A stretch of DNA of 64,000 nt from Saccharomonospora amisosensis (GTDB taxonomy: Bacteria; Actinomycetota; Actinomycetes; Mycobacteriales; Pseudonocardiaceae): NCBI RefSeq assembly GCF_011761185.1, contig NZ_JAAOYM010000001.1, positions 1,550,001-1,614,000 of the forward strand, given 5' to 3'. The notes beneath the pieces are model-generated. The model searched no databases. It was not told where the DNA came from and saw only the letters and a list, made by a program, of their open reading frames with translations. Both the position numbers and the translations under genes were made by a program. Position 1 is the first letter of the stretch, and each line of letters opens with the position of its first letter. Shown here piece by piece: positions 37,581 to 45,779 of this stretch.

Positions 37581-38951
37581 ATGTCGCGATCGGCTGGTAC
37601 TTCCCCGGTCAAAGAGATCCGTGATTTCTACGGTCGCCGGTACCGGGTCGGCGAGACGGATCGTGAACTGCTCGGTCGGTCCAGGGCGTGGATGCTCTGG
37701 GCCGCCTGGGCCGCGATGCTGGTGGCCAGCGCGGGCCAGTACGGCTACGGAGCGCTGATGCCCGTGCTGGGCAACACCCACGGCTGGAGCCTGCAGCAGA
37801 GCGCGTGGGTGCTGGCCGTGTGGATCCTGTGCCAGAGCGGCAGCGTCTATCCGGCCGCCAGGGCGCGGGGCAGGCTGGGGCTTCCCCCCGCCGCCACGAT
37901 GTTGACCGGTGCGGCGCTGTGCGCCACCGGGCTCATCACGCTCGGCGGGTCAAGCAGCGTAGTCGTGGTGCTGCTCAACCACGGCGTGCTCGGCGGCATC
38001 GGCGCGGGACTCATCTACGGCACCTGCCTCGGCGTGGTCGCCAAGTGGTACCCGGAGCGCCCGGCACGCACGGCGTTCGTCAGCGGCGCCTTCGCCTACG
38101 GCTCGATTCCGTTCGTGCTGTTGGCGGGGCGGTTCGCCGGGACCGGTTCGACGCGGACCTTCCTCTGGCTGGCGGGCGTCGCGGTGATCGTGCTGGTCGG
38201 TGCCGCTGCCATGATCCTGCGTGACCCGCCGAAGCGCTGGTGGCCCGCACACGTCGACCCGCGTGCCTGGGCGCTGGACAAGACGGTCAACCCGGGACTT
38301 CGGCGCAACCGGCCCGCGATCCGGTTCTACTCGGCCCGGGAGATCGTCCGTTGCAGGGAGTCCGGTCTGCTCTACCTGGCGGTGACGTGCGCGGCGGCGG
38401 TGATCCTGTTCGACATCGCCTACGTCTCGGTGTTCGCGACAGCGAGTGGCTGGAGTCCCGCCTTCGGTGCGGCCGCGCTGGCCGTGCTCGCGGCGGCCAG
38501 CGGAGTGACGAGGACGGCCGAGGGCTGGGCCGGTGACCGGTTCGGACGGCGCAACGTGGTGCGCGCCGCGCTCTACACGGGCGCCGCCGCCCAGGTACTG
38601 CTGCTGACCGGTGGTTCGCACGGCCTAGCCACGCTGTTCCTCGCAGGGGCGGCGGCCTCGGGTGCGGCGGCCGGCGCCTGCTACGGGTTGCTGCCCGGGC
38701 TGGTGGAGGGCCACTTCGGGGAGCGGCCGGGGCTGCCGAACTTCGGCTTGTTCTACGGGGCCAAGGCGGTCGGCGGGCTGATCGGGGTGGCGCTGGCCGG
38801 GCATGTCGTCGCTGCCGACGGCTATCAGGGCGTCTTCCTCGGTGCCGCTGTGCTCGGCCTCGCCGGTGCCGGGCTGGTGCGGGTGTTGCGCCAGCCCGGG
38901 CGGCCAAGGCTGCTGCTGCCGGGAGTCGCGCGACCGTTGCTGTCTCGCTGA
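37581..38951 (+). CDS. OFA-type MFS transporter, probable oxalate/formate carrier
   Basis: ATG at 37581 with GGGGTGG upstream gives 456 residues and about twelve membrane helices. QYGYGALMPVLGNTHGWSLQQ and GVLGGIGAGLIYGTCLGVVAKWYPE match the oxalate/formate antiporter family of the MFS. The second half contains GVTRTAEGWAGDRFGRRN. In an oxalate cluster it would exchange oxalate for formate or import oxalate; direct substrate evidence is absent. The gene ends at a strong hairpin facing sucD. Confidence 0.75.
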   Translation: MSRSAGTSPVKEIRDFYGRRYRVGETDRELLGRSRAWMLWAAWAAMLVASAGQYGYGALMPVLGNTHGWSLQQSAWVLAVWILCQSGSVYPAARARGRLGLPPAATMLTGAALCATGLITLGGSSSVVVVLLNHGVLGGIGAGLIYGTCLGVVAKWYPERPARTAFVSGAFAYGSIPFVLLAGRFAGTGSTRTFLWLAGVAVIVLVGAAAMILRDPPKRWWPAHVDPRAWALDKTVNPGLRRNRPAIRFYSAREIVRCRESGLLYLAVTCAAAVILFDIAYVSVFATASGWSPAFGAAALAVLAAASGVTRTAEGWAGDRFGRRNVVRAALYTGAAAQVLLLTGGSHGLATLFLAGAAASGAAAGACYGLLPGLVEGHFGERPGLPNFGLFYGAKAVGGLIGVALAGHVVAADGYQGVFLGAAVLGLAGAGLVRVLRQPGRPRLLLPGVARPLLSR

Positions 38952-38977
38952 CTCGCTCGTGGCTCACCGATTGACGA

Positions 38978-39018
38978 AGTTCTGGCCGGTCGATCCGCTG
39001 GATCGACCGGCCAGAACT
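38978..39018. terminator. 19-bp perfect hairpin, bidirectional terminator
   Basis: AGTTCTGGCCGGTCGATCC (38978-38996) pairs exactly with GGATCGACCGGCCAGAACT (39000-39018) around a 3-base loop. It separates the convergent MFS gene and sucD. Confidence 0.8.
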
Positions 39019-39050
39019 GTTTCGTGCTCGCTCGCACCGAGGGGGCCGGA

Positions 39051-39079
39051 TGTTCATGGTCCGAAATGGACCATGAACA
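39051..39079. terminator. second hairpin downstream of sucD
   Basis: TGTTCATGGTCC (39051-39062) pairs perfectly with GGACCATGAACA (39068-39079). It is 26 bp beyond the sucD stop and probably ends the sucCD message. Confidence 0.65.
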
Positions 39080-39104
39080 ACACCGGACCGGACCGCCGCC
39101 GTGT

Positions 39105-39992
39105 TCAGAGTGTCTTGTAGAGCTCGCGTGCGTGTTCGGCGGTTTCGGTGGGTGTTTTGCCGACTTTGACGCCTGCGGTTTCGAGGGCTTGTTGTTTGGC
39201 GTGGGCGGTGCCTGCGGAGCCGGAGATGATGGCGCCTGCGTGGCCCATGGTTTTGCCTTCGGGGGCGGTGAAGCCTGCGACGTAGCCGACGACGGGTTTG
39301 GTGATGTGGTCGCGGATGTAGTCGGCGGCGCGTTCTTCGGCGTCGCCGCCGATTTCGCCGATCATGACGATGAGGTCGGTGTCGGGGTCGTCCTGGAAGG
39401 CTTGCAGGGCGTCGATGTGGGTGGTGCCGATGATGGGGTCGCCGCCGATGCCGATGCAGGTGGAGAACCCGATGTCGCGTAGTTCGTACATCATCTGGTA
39501 GGTGAGGGTGCCGGATTTGGACACCAGTCCGATGCGGCCGGGCCCGGTGATGTCGGCGGGGATGATGCCGGCGTTGGACTGGCCGGGGGAGATGATGCCG
39601 GGGCAGTTGGGTCCGATGATGCGGGTTTTGTTGCCGCTGGCGCAGGCGTGGGCCCACATCACGGCGGTGTCGTGCACGGGGATGCCCTCGGTGATGACCA
39701 CGACCAGGCCGATCCCGGCGTCGATGGCCTCGATGACGGCGTCCTTGGCGAAGCGGGGCGGCACGAACACCACCGACACGGTCGCCCCGGTCTCGGCCAT
39801 CGCCTCGGCGACCGTGCCGTACACGCTCAACTCGCTGCCGCCGATGGCGACCCGCTGCCCGGCCTTGCGGGCGTTGACCCCGCCCACGATCCGCGACCCG
39901 GCCGCCACCATCTTCGTGGCGTGCTTGGTGCCCTCCGACCCGGTCAAACCCTGCACGATGATCCGGGAATCACTGTTCAAAAAGATCGCCAT
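39105..39992 (-). CDS. sucD: succinyl-CoA synthetase alpha subunit
   Basis: The 295-residue protein has the CoA-binding Rossmann part ([15 protein letters not shown]) and the ligase part with [12 protein letters not shown] and [14 protein letters not shown] (phosphohistidine region). With SucC it interconverts succinyl-CoA and succinate. Codon choice changes along the gene: G/C-ending at its start, then C/A-ending (AAA, GAA, CAA, ACC) at its end, unlike neighbours. It follows sucC by 9 bp. Confidence 0.93.
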   Translation of the reverse strand: MAIFLNSDSRIIVQGLTGSEGTKHATKMVAAGSRIVGGVNARKAGQRVAIGGSELSVYGTVAEAMAETGATVSVVFVPPRFAKDAVIEAIDAGIGLVVVITEGIPVHDTAVMWAHACASGNKTRIIGPNCPGIISPGQSNAGIIPADITGPGRIGLVSKSGTLTYQMMYELRDIGFSTCIGIGGDPIIGTTHIDALQAFQDDPDTDLIVMIGEIGGDAEERAADYIRDHITKPVVGYVAGFTAPEGKTMGHAGAIISGSAGTAHAKQQALETAGVKVGKTPTETAEHARELYKTL

Positions 39993-40001
39993 GATGCCTG
40001 C

Positions 40002-41171
40002 TCACACCCTCGCCGCGGCCAGTCGCGCGGCCTCATCAGCCGCGGAATCCATCGTGTCCACCACCGTCACCAACGGGTGCGCCGCCTGCGCCAGAATGCG
40101 CCGCCCCTGCTCCACATTGTTGCCGTCCAACCGCACCACCAACGGCTTGGACGCCTCATCACCCAGCATCGCCAACGCCTCCACAATCCCCGACGCCACC
40201 GCATCACACGCGGTGATCCCCCCGAACACATTCACAAACACACTGGCCACATCCGGATCCCCCAACACCACATCCAAACCCGCGGCCATCACCTCCGCCG
40301 ACGCACCCCCACCAATATCCAAAAAGTTCGCCGGAGCCACCCCACCATGCCGCTGCCCCGCATACGCCACCACATCCAACGTCGACATCACCAACCCCGC
40401 ACCATTACCGATGATGCCCACCTGCCCATCCAACTTCACATAATTCAACCCCTTGGCCTTCGCCTTGGCCTCCAACGGATCCTCCGCGGCCACATCCACC
40501 AACCCCGCATGCTCCGGATGCCGAAACGCCGCATTGTCATCCACACTCACCTTGCCGTCCAACGCCACAATCCCATCACCGGGATCACGCACCAACGGAT
40601 TGACCTCCACCAACAACGCATCCTCAGCCACAAACGTCTCCCACAACGCCACCACCACCTCCGCGGCACGCTCCACCACCGCCCCCGGAAAACCCGCCGC
40701 CACCACAATCTCGCGAGCCCGATCCACATCCACCCCCACCAACGGATCCACCGGCACCCGCACCAACGCCTCCGGACGCTCCACCGCCAACTGCTCGATC
40801 TCCACCCCACCCTCAGCCGACGCCATCGCCAAAAACGTCCGATTCGCCCGATCCACCAAAAACGAAAAGTAATACTCCTCCGCAATCTCCGACGCCTCAG
40901 CCACCAACACCCGACGCGTCACATGCCCCTTAATCTCCAACCCCAAAATCGCCCGAGCACACTCCACCGCCTCACCCGGACCCCCAGCCAACCGCACCCC
41001 ACCAGCCTTACCCCGACCCCCCACCTTCACCTGAGCCTTCACCACAACACGACCACCCAACCCCTCAGCAACCCCAAACGCATCCTCCGCCACATCCACC
41101 ACAGCCCCAGCCAACACCGGAACACCATGCGCAGCGAAAAGATCCCTCGCCTGATACTCATACAAATCCAC
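40002..41171 (-). CDS. sucC: succinyl-CoA synthetase beta subunit
   Basis: GTG at 41171 with AAGGGGTG upstream gives 389 residues, the standard size. The ATP-grasp domain ([33 protein letters not shown]) is followed by the C-terminal [14 protein letters not shown] and NVFGGIT. Codon choice is abnormal: by hand reading all but about four leucines are TTG, valines are nearly all GTG, Lys is AAG and Glu GAG, with G or T in most third positions, while neighbouring genes use C-ending codons. It lies 38 bp from a perfect regulator palindrome. Confidence 0.93.
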   Translation of the reverse strand: MDLYEYQARDLFAAHGVPVLAGAVVDVAEDAFGVAEGLGGRVVVKAQVKVGGRGKAGGVRLAGGPGEAVECARAILGLEIKGHVTRRVLVAEASEIAEEYYFSFLVDRANRTFLAMASAEGGVEIEQLAVERPEALVRVPVDPLVGVDVDRAREIVVAAGFPGAVVERAAEVVVALWETFVAEDALLVEVNPLVRDPGDGIVALDGKVSVDDNAAFRHPEHAGLVDVAAEDPLEAKAKAKGLNYVKLDGQVGIIGNGAGLVMSTLDVVAYAGQRHGGVAPANFLDIGGGASAEVMAAGLDVVLGDPDVASVFVNVFGGITACDAVASGIVEALAMLGDEASKPLVVRLDGNNVEQGRRILAQAAHPLVTVVDTMDSAADEAARLAAARV

Positions 41172-41209
41172 GACTTCACCCCTTCCTGGTCCGGGAATGT
41201 CGGCTCTGA

Positions 41210-41229
41210 GAATACAGTATTCTGTATGC
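41210..41229 (+). promoter_or_regulatory. GntR-type operator before sucC (site B)
   Basis: GAATACAGTATTC (41210-41222) is a perfect palindrome and is followed at once by a further half, CTGTATGC (41222-41229). It sits 39 bp upstream of the sucC GTG, where a repressor could cover the promoter. Sites A, D and E have the same core. Confidence 0.7.
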
Positions 41230-41350
41230 ACGACACCAGGTTTGCCGGGTGCGCGGATCGTCAACCCGAGGGCAGCCGGGACAACTGGAGACTGGGATCT
41301 ACGTCACTCCCTGTAGTGACAGGTATCACCAGGCCGGGTTCTTCTGTTCA

Positions 41351-41365
41351 TTGTATGCTGTAGGC
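41351..41365 (+). promoter_or_regulatory. weaker operator-like motif before gntR (site C)
   Basis: TTGTATGCTGTAGGC at 41351-41365 resembles the GNATACTGNATNC core with several mismatches. It is 84 bp before the regulator gene, consistent with autoregulation, but alone it would not be called. Confidence 0.35.
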
Positions 41366-41448
41366 AGTCGACCAATTAGCCGACAACACGTGGCTGTAAG
41401 CGACATGCCATACCGGCCACGATGGCCGTCCGACTTTTGGAGTAAACC

Positions 41449-42195
41449 ATGCCGTCGACCGAGTTGCCGCAGCAGCTGACTGCTCGCCGGATCGACCGGC
41501 CCGTGCCGCTGCGCGAGCGGGTCTATCAGGCGATGCAGGAGCTCATCATCTCCCGGCAGCTCGCACCCGGCCAGCACCTGGTGGAAAGCGAGCTCGCCGA
41601 GATGCTAGGGGTGTCACGGCAGCCCATCCGCGAGGCGCTGCAGCTGTTGAACTCCGAGGGATGGGTCGACCTGCGGCCTGGTTACGGAGCGTTCGTACAC
41701 GCGCCGACCGAGGCGGAAGTGGACCAGCTGCTCGTCGTACGGGCGGCCCTGGAATCGGAATCGGCCAGGCTGGCCGCGCTGCACGCCGAACCGGAAGGGG
41801 TCGCCGCGCTGCGCAAGATCTGCGAGCAGGGCGAGACCGCCGTGAAGGCCGACGACATCGACGCGATGGTGGCGGCCAACGCCGAGCTGCATCGCCGCGT
41901 CACGGAACTGTCCGGCAACCAGGTGCTGCTGGACTTCGTGGCGCAGGTGGACCGGCGGGTGCGGTGGTACTACACGCCGATCGCGAGGCACAGGGGCAGC
42001 CAGTCCTGGCAGGAGCACGCCAGGCTGATCGACGCGATCGAGAACAAGGACGCCGAACTCGCCGCCCGCGTCATGCGCGAGCACACCGAGCGCACCCGGC
42101 AGTCCTACCTCGAGCAGCGTGAGAGCAACCCCGAGCCCGAGGTGCGGCCTGCGCAGGTGCGCTCGCGCCGACGCCGCTCGGCGCCCCGCGTCTGA
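41449..42195 (+). CDS. GntR family regulator, FCD type
   Basis: ATG at 41449 with GGAG 6 bases upstream gives 248 residues. The N-terminal winged helix is LRERVYQAMQELIISRQLAPGQHLVESELAEMLGVSRQPIREAL (helix-turn-helix at about residues 48-70). The C-terminal FCD effector domain has the metal-binding His/Asp pattern (NAELHRRVTELSGN; ARLIDAIENKD). FCD regulators bind short palindromes and respond to carboxylic acids. The shared palindromes at 37538, 41210, 50944 and 51377 make it the likely regulator of the oxalate genes. Confidence 0.9.
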   Translation: MPSTELPQQLTARRIDRPVPLRERVYQAMQELIISRQLAPGQHLVESELAEMLGVSRQPIREALQLLNSEGWVDLRPGYGAFVHAPTEAEVDQLLVVRAALESESARLAALHAEPEGVAALRKICEQGETAVKADDIDAMVAANAELHRRVTELSGNQVLLDFVAQVDRRVRWYYTPIARHRGSQSWQEHARLIDAIENKDAELAARVMREHTERTRQSYLEQRESNPEPEVRPAQVRSRRRRSAPRV

Positions 42196-42284
42196 CGGCG
42201 GGCGCTTACCACAACGGACCAGCGGTACCGCGATCTCGCGGTGACCGGGTGATTGACGACGCCCAATGAAGGAGGTGATGAGTG

Positions 42285-42473
42285 ATGCGTACCTGGAACA
42301 AGTTCGTGCGGGCGCTGACGCGTGAGCCGGTCGGGCTCAACGCCGACGGCCGCAGGCTGGGTCTTGGCCTGGCCACCGCGCAGGACAAGTCCCGGCAGCA
42401 GGCCACCGCGGAGGTCGAGAACTTCCTGCGGCGGCGTGCCACCGAGCACGACCACAGCACGACACTGTCCTGA
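42285..42473 (+). CDS. small 62-residue protein with ideal ribosome-binding site
   Basis: AAGGAGGTGA (42269-42278) is an ideal anti-16S match before the ATG at 42285. The protein starts MRTWNKFVRALTREPVGLN and is basic and soluble. No family is recognised. The strong site suggests a well-translated product. It lies between gntR and the convergent terC. Confidence 0.6.
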   Translation: MRTWNKFVRALTREPVGLNADGRRLGLGLATAQDKSRQQATAEVENFLRRRATEHDHSTTLS

Positions 42474-42504
42474 CTGCTGGGAAGCTGCCAACGGTGTCAG
42501 CTTC

Positions 42505-43560
42505 TCAGTCAGCCTGGGCCGCGGCCGTGTCCGAGGTGTCCGGCTCGTCGAGTTTCGCCTTGAGCTCGCGGGATCGATCCCTGCGGACCTTGACGAGGCT
42601 GGCGACCGTGGTGATCGCGAGGGTGCCGAGGATGACCCCGAGAGAGACCAGAATGGGAACCTCCGGCGCCCACGACACCCCGTGGTGATGCAGTGTCTCC
42701 GAAATCAGCTTCAGTCCGATGAAGCCGAGCACGACGGCCAGTCCGGTGCTGAGATACACCAGCCGGTCGAGCAGGCCACCGATCAGGAAGAACAGCTGGC
42801 GCAAACCCATCAGCGCGAACGCGTTCGCGGTGAACACCAGGTACGGCTCCTTGGTGAGGCCGAAGATCGCGGGAATGGAGTCGAGCGCGAACAGCAGGTC
42901 GGTCGTACCGATCGCGATCATCACGATCAGCATGGGTGTGACCAGCCTGCGGCCGTTGACCCGGGTGGTCATCGCGGCGCCGTCGTAGGTGTCGGTCGCG
43001 GGCAGGAACCGCTTGGCCAGCCGCAGGACGGCGTTCTCCTTGAACTCGTCGTCCTCGTCCTCGGAATGCGCCAGCAGCTTCCATGCCGTGTAGAGCAGGA
43101 ACGCGCCGAAGACGTAGAACAGCCAGTCGAACCGGGCGATCGCCTCGGCACCGACGGCGATGAAGGCGCCTCGCATCAGCAGCGCGATCACGATGCCGAT
43201 CAGCAGTACCTTCTGCCGGTACTCCCTGGGCACCGCGAAGCTGGTCATGATGATGACGAACACGAACAGGTTGTCAACCGAGAGCGAGTACTCGGTGATC
43301 CAGCCCGCGAAGAACTCACCACCGTACTGAGGACCTGCCACCGCGAGCACCCCGACGCCGAACAGCGCGGCGAGCGAGACGTAGCAGCAGACCCAGATCG
43401 TGCACTCGCGCAGCGACGGGTGCCGAGGATTGCGCGAGACCAGGTAGAAGTCGAAGCAGATCATCGCGGTCAGGCCGGCGATGGTTACCAGCCAGACCCA
43501 TGCGGGAAGGTTCAACGTCGCCCCAATCTGAGCAGGAGTCAGCGACCCTTCGGTGGCCAC
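42505..43560 (-). CDS. TerC family membrane protein
   Basis: Up to 351 residues with about eight membrane helices. Family marks are the acidic residues of EYSLSVDNLFVFVIIM and the repeat IGTTDLLFALDSIPAIFGLT. TerC proteins export manganese or act in metal loading of secreted proteins; some confer tellurite resistance. The GTG at 43560 lies inside a long hairpin; a TTG at 43515 (LNLPAWVWLV) may be the true start. Named here only to family. Confidence 0.85.
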   Translation of the reverse strand: MATEGSLTPAQIGATLNLPAWVWLVTIAGLTAMICFDFYLVSRNPRHPSLRECTIWVCCYVSLAALFGVGVLAVAGPQYGGEFFAGWITEYSLSVDNLFVFVIIMTSFAVPREYRQKVLLIGIVIALLMRGAFIAVGAEAIARFDWLFYVFGAFLLYTAWKLLAHSEDEDDEFKENAVLRLAKRFLPATDTYDGAAMTTRVNGRRLVTPMLIVMIAIGTTDLLFALDSIPAIFGLTKEPYLVFTANAFALMGLRQLFFLIGGLLDRLVYLSTGLAVVLGFIGLKLISETLHHHGVSWAPEVPILVSLGVILGTLAITTVASLVKVRRDRSRELKAKLDEPDTSDTAAAQAD

Positions 43561-43591
43561 TCATGCGCCGTCGCATCGAGTGGCCACCGAA
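43549..43591 (-). terminator. 14-bp hairpin across the terC upstream end
   Basis: TTCGGTGGCCACTC (43549-43562) pairs perfectly with GAGTGGCCACCGAA (43578-43591), and the inner ATGCG/CGCAT pair continues the stem. In minus direction it lies 28 bp past the stop of the previous gene, so it is a likely terminator, and it covers the GTG proposed as terC start. Confidence 0.6.
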
Positions 43592-43620
43592 CGGCCACCG
43601 ATGGCCGAGGGTGGCGATGG

Positions 43621-44169
43621 TCAGCGTTGCGTGGCTCGGCTGCGGTCGCGGTTGGCCCTCCGTGCCTCGCGGGCCTGGTAGACCTGCTTGGCGTGTTCGG
43701 CATAGGCACGGTAGACCAGCGCGGCGTCGGTGTTGTGGTCGGCCACCTTTCGCCACCAGCGCGGCGCGAGCCGCTCGTGCAGCCACAGGAAGCCGATCGC
43801 GAAACCGGCGCTCACCAGTGCCTGGTAAGCGAGGAATCCGAGCGGGTCCTCCGGCAACCTGGCGTTGCCCGTCAGCAGCAACCAGGTGAGCATCTCGTGC
43901 ACCAGCCTGGCGATCGGGAACGCGATGAGCCAGTACAGCGCCATCGGCGCGAACGCCCCGATCCGGACCTTGCGGTACGCGGCGAGCAGTCCGTACCCGG
44001 CACCCAGCAGGCCGAGCGGGATACCGAGCGAGATGGTGCTCACCAGTGCCCAGCCGGCGGGCTGGCCGACGATGCCGGCCAGCCCGCCGGCGACCACGCC
44101 GGCGATGAAACCCACGACGAACCCGGGGAAGGCGAGCTCGCCGATCCGAAGCAGGCGGGTCGTGTCCAT
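43621..44169 (-). CDS. membrane protein after the NRAMP-like gene
   Basis: The 182-residue protein has four or five membrane segments and a basic, helical C-terminus (YRAYAEHAKQVYQAREARR). No domain is recognised. It starts one base after the stop of the NRAMP-like gene and so is probably a partner of that transporter. Confidence 0.7.
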   Translation of the reverse strand: MDTTRLLRIGELAFPGFVVGFIAGVVAGGLAGIVGQPAGWALVSTISLGIPLGLLGAGYGLLAAYRKVRIGAFAPMALYWLIAFPIARLVHEMLTWLLLTGNARLPEDPLGFLAYQALVSAGFAIGFLWLHERLAPRWWRKVADHNTDAALVYRAYAEHAKQVYQAREARRANRDRSRATQR

Positions 44170-44170
44170 G

Positions 44171-45676
44171 TCAGCTCACGACCACGCCGAACCGCAGCAG
44201 GCTGTAGAACAGCATGCCGAGGTAGAACACCGCACCGAACCCGATGATGGCGTTGGTCCACCACTTGGGCCGGATCGGTTTCGGCAGCATCCTGTTGTTC
44301 ACCAGCAGCAACACCACGCAGTAGGCGCCCATCGCGAAGGTGGACAGGAACGCGAGGATGTCGAGCACGCCGCTGGGACCGTCGGCAGGCCCGAACAGCA
44401 GGATGAGGATGCCGAAGATGATCACGCCCCAGAGGAACGCGGCATACAGGTGGGCCATCTTGAACTTCCGGGCACCGGGCACGAAGAAGTACGTCATGTC
44501 CGCCTGCCCGCGGGAGAACGAGTCGAACAGGCCGAGCGTGGCGTTCAACCCGATCAGCGCGATGAAGCCGAAGAACAACCCGCCGAGGATCGGCCCGCCC
44601 GCCGCGCTGAACGCATCCGACATCGCGCTCAGTGCCGCGTCGCGGTCCCCGCCCTCGATCAGGCCCTTCACGTCCGGGTTCTCCCTTGCCGCGGCCTGGG
44701 CGAGCACGGTGAACGAGATCGTCACCAGCATCGTGATGCCCCAGAAGAGCAGCAGGGCGTCGAAGGTCACCCAGCGGCGCCAGCCCTTCCACTTCTTCAG
44801 CTCGTCTGGGTCGCTGGTGTCGAACATGTACCCGTGCGCGGGGATCTTCTCCTCCTCGCCCGCGTGCCGCAGCCCGCGGATCTGGGGGATGTGCGAACCC
44901 ATGCCGGCCCCGCTGTCGCGAAGGTGCAGCGTGTACCACATCTGCTGCATGCCGGAAGGACCCGCGAAGGCGATCGAGCCGACCACGATCGGGAACCACG
45001 AGCTCGACAACGCCTCGGTGGGGAAGTAGCCGAACGCGAACATCCCGGTGATCGTGCTCGCCAGGTCGTCCCAGCTGCCCACGATCGACGCGATGATCGC
45101 GGTGCCGATCACCAGAACGCCGATGAGGAACGAAAGCACGTTCTCCAGCAGGTTGTAGATGACCCGTGCCAGCGTGAAGATGACTCCGACGAGCACCAGT
45201 GCCACGCACGCCGTCACGATCCAGGGTATTCCTGTGATCTCCTCGAAAGCGGCCGCACCCGCCGAAAGGTGGCCAGGCCAGATATATACGAGTATCGCCA
45301 CCGCGAAGAAGAACCACATCAGTGGTTTGAACACCCTCGCGGCGCCGGTGAAGATGCTCTCGCCGGTGGCCATGGCATACCGGGCCATCTCCAGCATGAC
45401 TACGGCCTGGAGCGTGACGCCGATCAGGAACAGCCACCTGATCTCCGGGCCGAAGACCAGTACCAGCCTCGGCCACATATAGGACTCGCCCATGCCGACG
45501 CCCAGCGCGACGAGGAAGACCGTCGGGCCGAGCAGATGGATGGCTGGCGGGGCGTCGGGCAGCTTGCGAATCGGCATGGGATCGAGCCGACCGGCTCGCC
45601 ACACCCGTTCATCTCCGCCCGCCTCGATACCGGTATCTCCGGTGCCGGAGGCGGGTACTTTCGAAGAATCCACCAT
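44171..45676 (-). CDS. NRAMP-like membrane transporter
   Basis: ATG at 45676 with GGAGGT upstream gives 501 residues and about eleven membrane helices. The N-terminal part, LGPTVFLVALGVGMGESYMWPRL, aligns with NRAMP helix 1, but the metal-binding DPGN is replaced, and helix 6, which has MPH in metal NRAMPs, reads GPSGMQQMW. It therefore belongs to an NRAMP-related group that need not carry metal. In this oxalate cluster an organic-acid substrate is conceivable (inference). A strong hairpin lies 55 bp upstream. Confidence 0.72.
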   Translation of the reverse strand: MVDSSKVPASGTGDTGIEAGGDERVWRAGRLDPMPIRKLPDAPPAIHLLGPTVFLVALGVGMGESYMWPRLVLVFGPEIRWLFLIGVTLQAVVMLEMARYAMATGESIFTGAARVFKPLMWFFFAVAILVYIWPGHLSAGAAAFEEITGIPWIVTACVALVLVGVIFTLARVIYNLLENVLSFLIGVLVIGTAIIASIVGSWDDLASTITGMFAFGYFPTEALSSSWFPIVVGSIAFAGPSGMQQMWYTLHLRDSGAGMGSHIPQIRGLRHAGEEEKIPAHGYMFDTSDPDELKKWKGWRRWVTFDALLLFWGITMLVTISFTVLAQAAARENPDVKGLIEGGDRDAALSAMSDAFSAAGGPILGGLFFGFIALIGLNATLGLFDSFSRGQADMTYFFVPGARKFKMAHLYAAFLWGVIIFGILILLFGPADGPSGVLDILAFLSTFAMGAYCVVLLLVNNRMLPKPIRPKWWTNAIIGFGAVFYLGMLFYSLLRFGVVVS

Positions 45677-45730
45677 TGGACCTCCAGTTTTTTGCGATGT
45701 GGCTGCCCCCTGCTGACTTGCGGTGTGGTC

Positions 45731-45777
45731 GGCTGTGGGTGTCCGGCGGGAGAGGACGTCGCCGGACACCCACAGCC
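45731..45777 (-). terminator. 18-bp perfect hairpin after the acyl-CoA synthetase gene
   Basis: GGCTGTGGGTGTCCGGCG (45731-45748) pairs exactly with CGCCGGACACCCACAGCC (45760-45777). It starts 3 bp beyond the stop codon at 45780 and ends 55 bp before the NRAMP-like start, so it should stop most transcription between them. Confidence 0.8.
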
Positions 45778-45779
45778 CG

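Noticed and set aside
37941-38621. Minus-strand frames inside the MFS gene
   Set aside because: The plus-strand protein has clear membrane helices and family motifs; the others are shadows.
39648-41363. 571-codon open frame on the plus strand across sucCD
   Set aside because: It is a His/Arg/Pro-rich shadow produced by the codon skew of sucC; sucCD on the other strand are clear enzymes.
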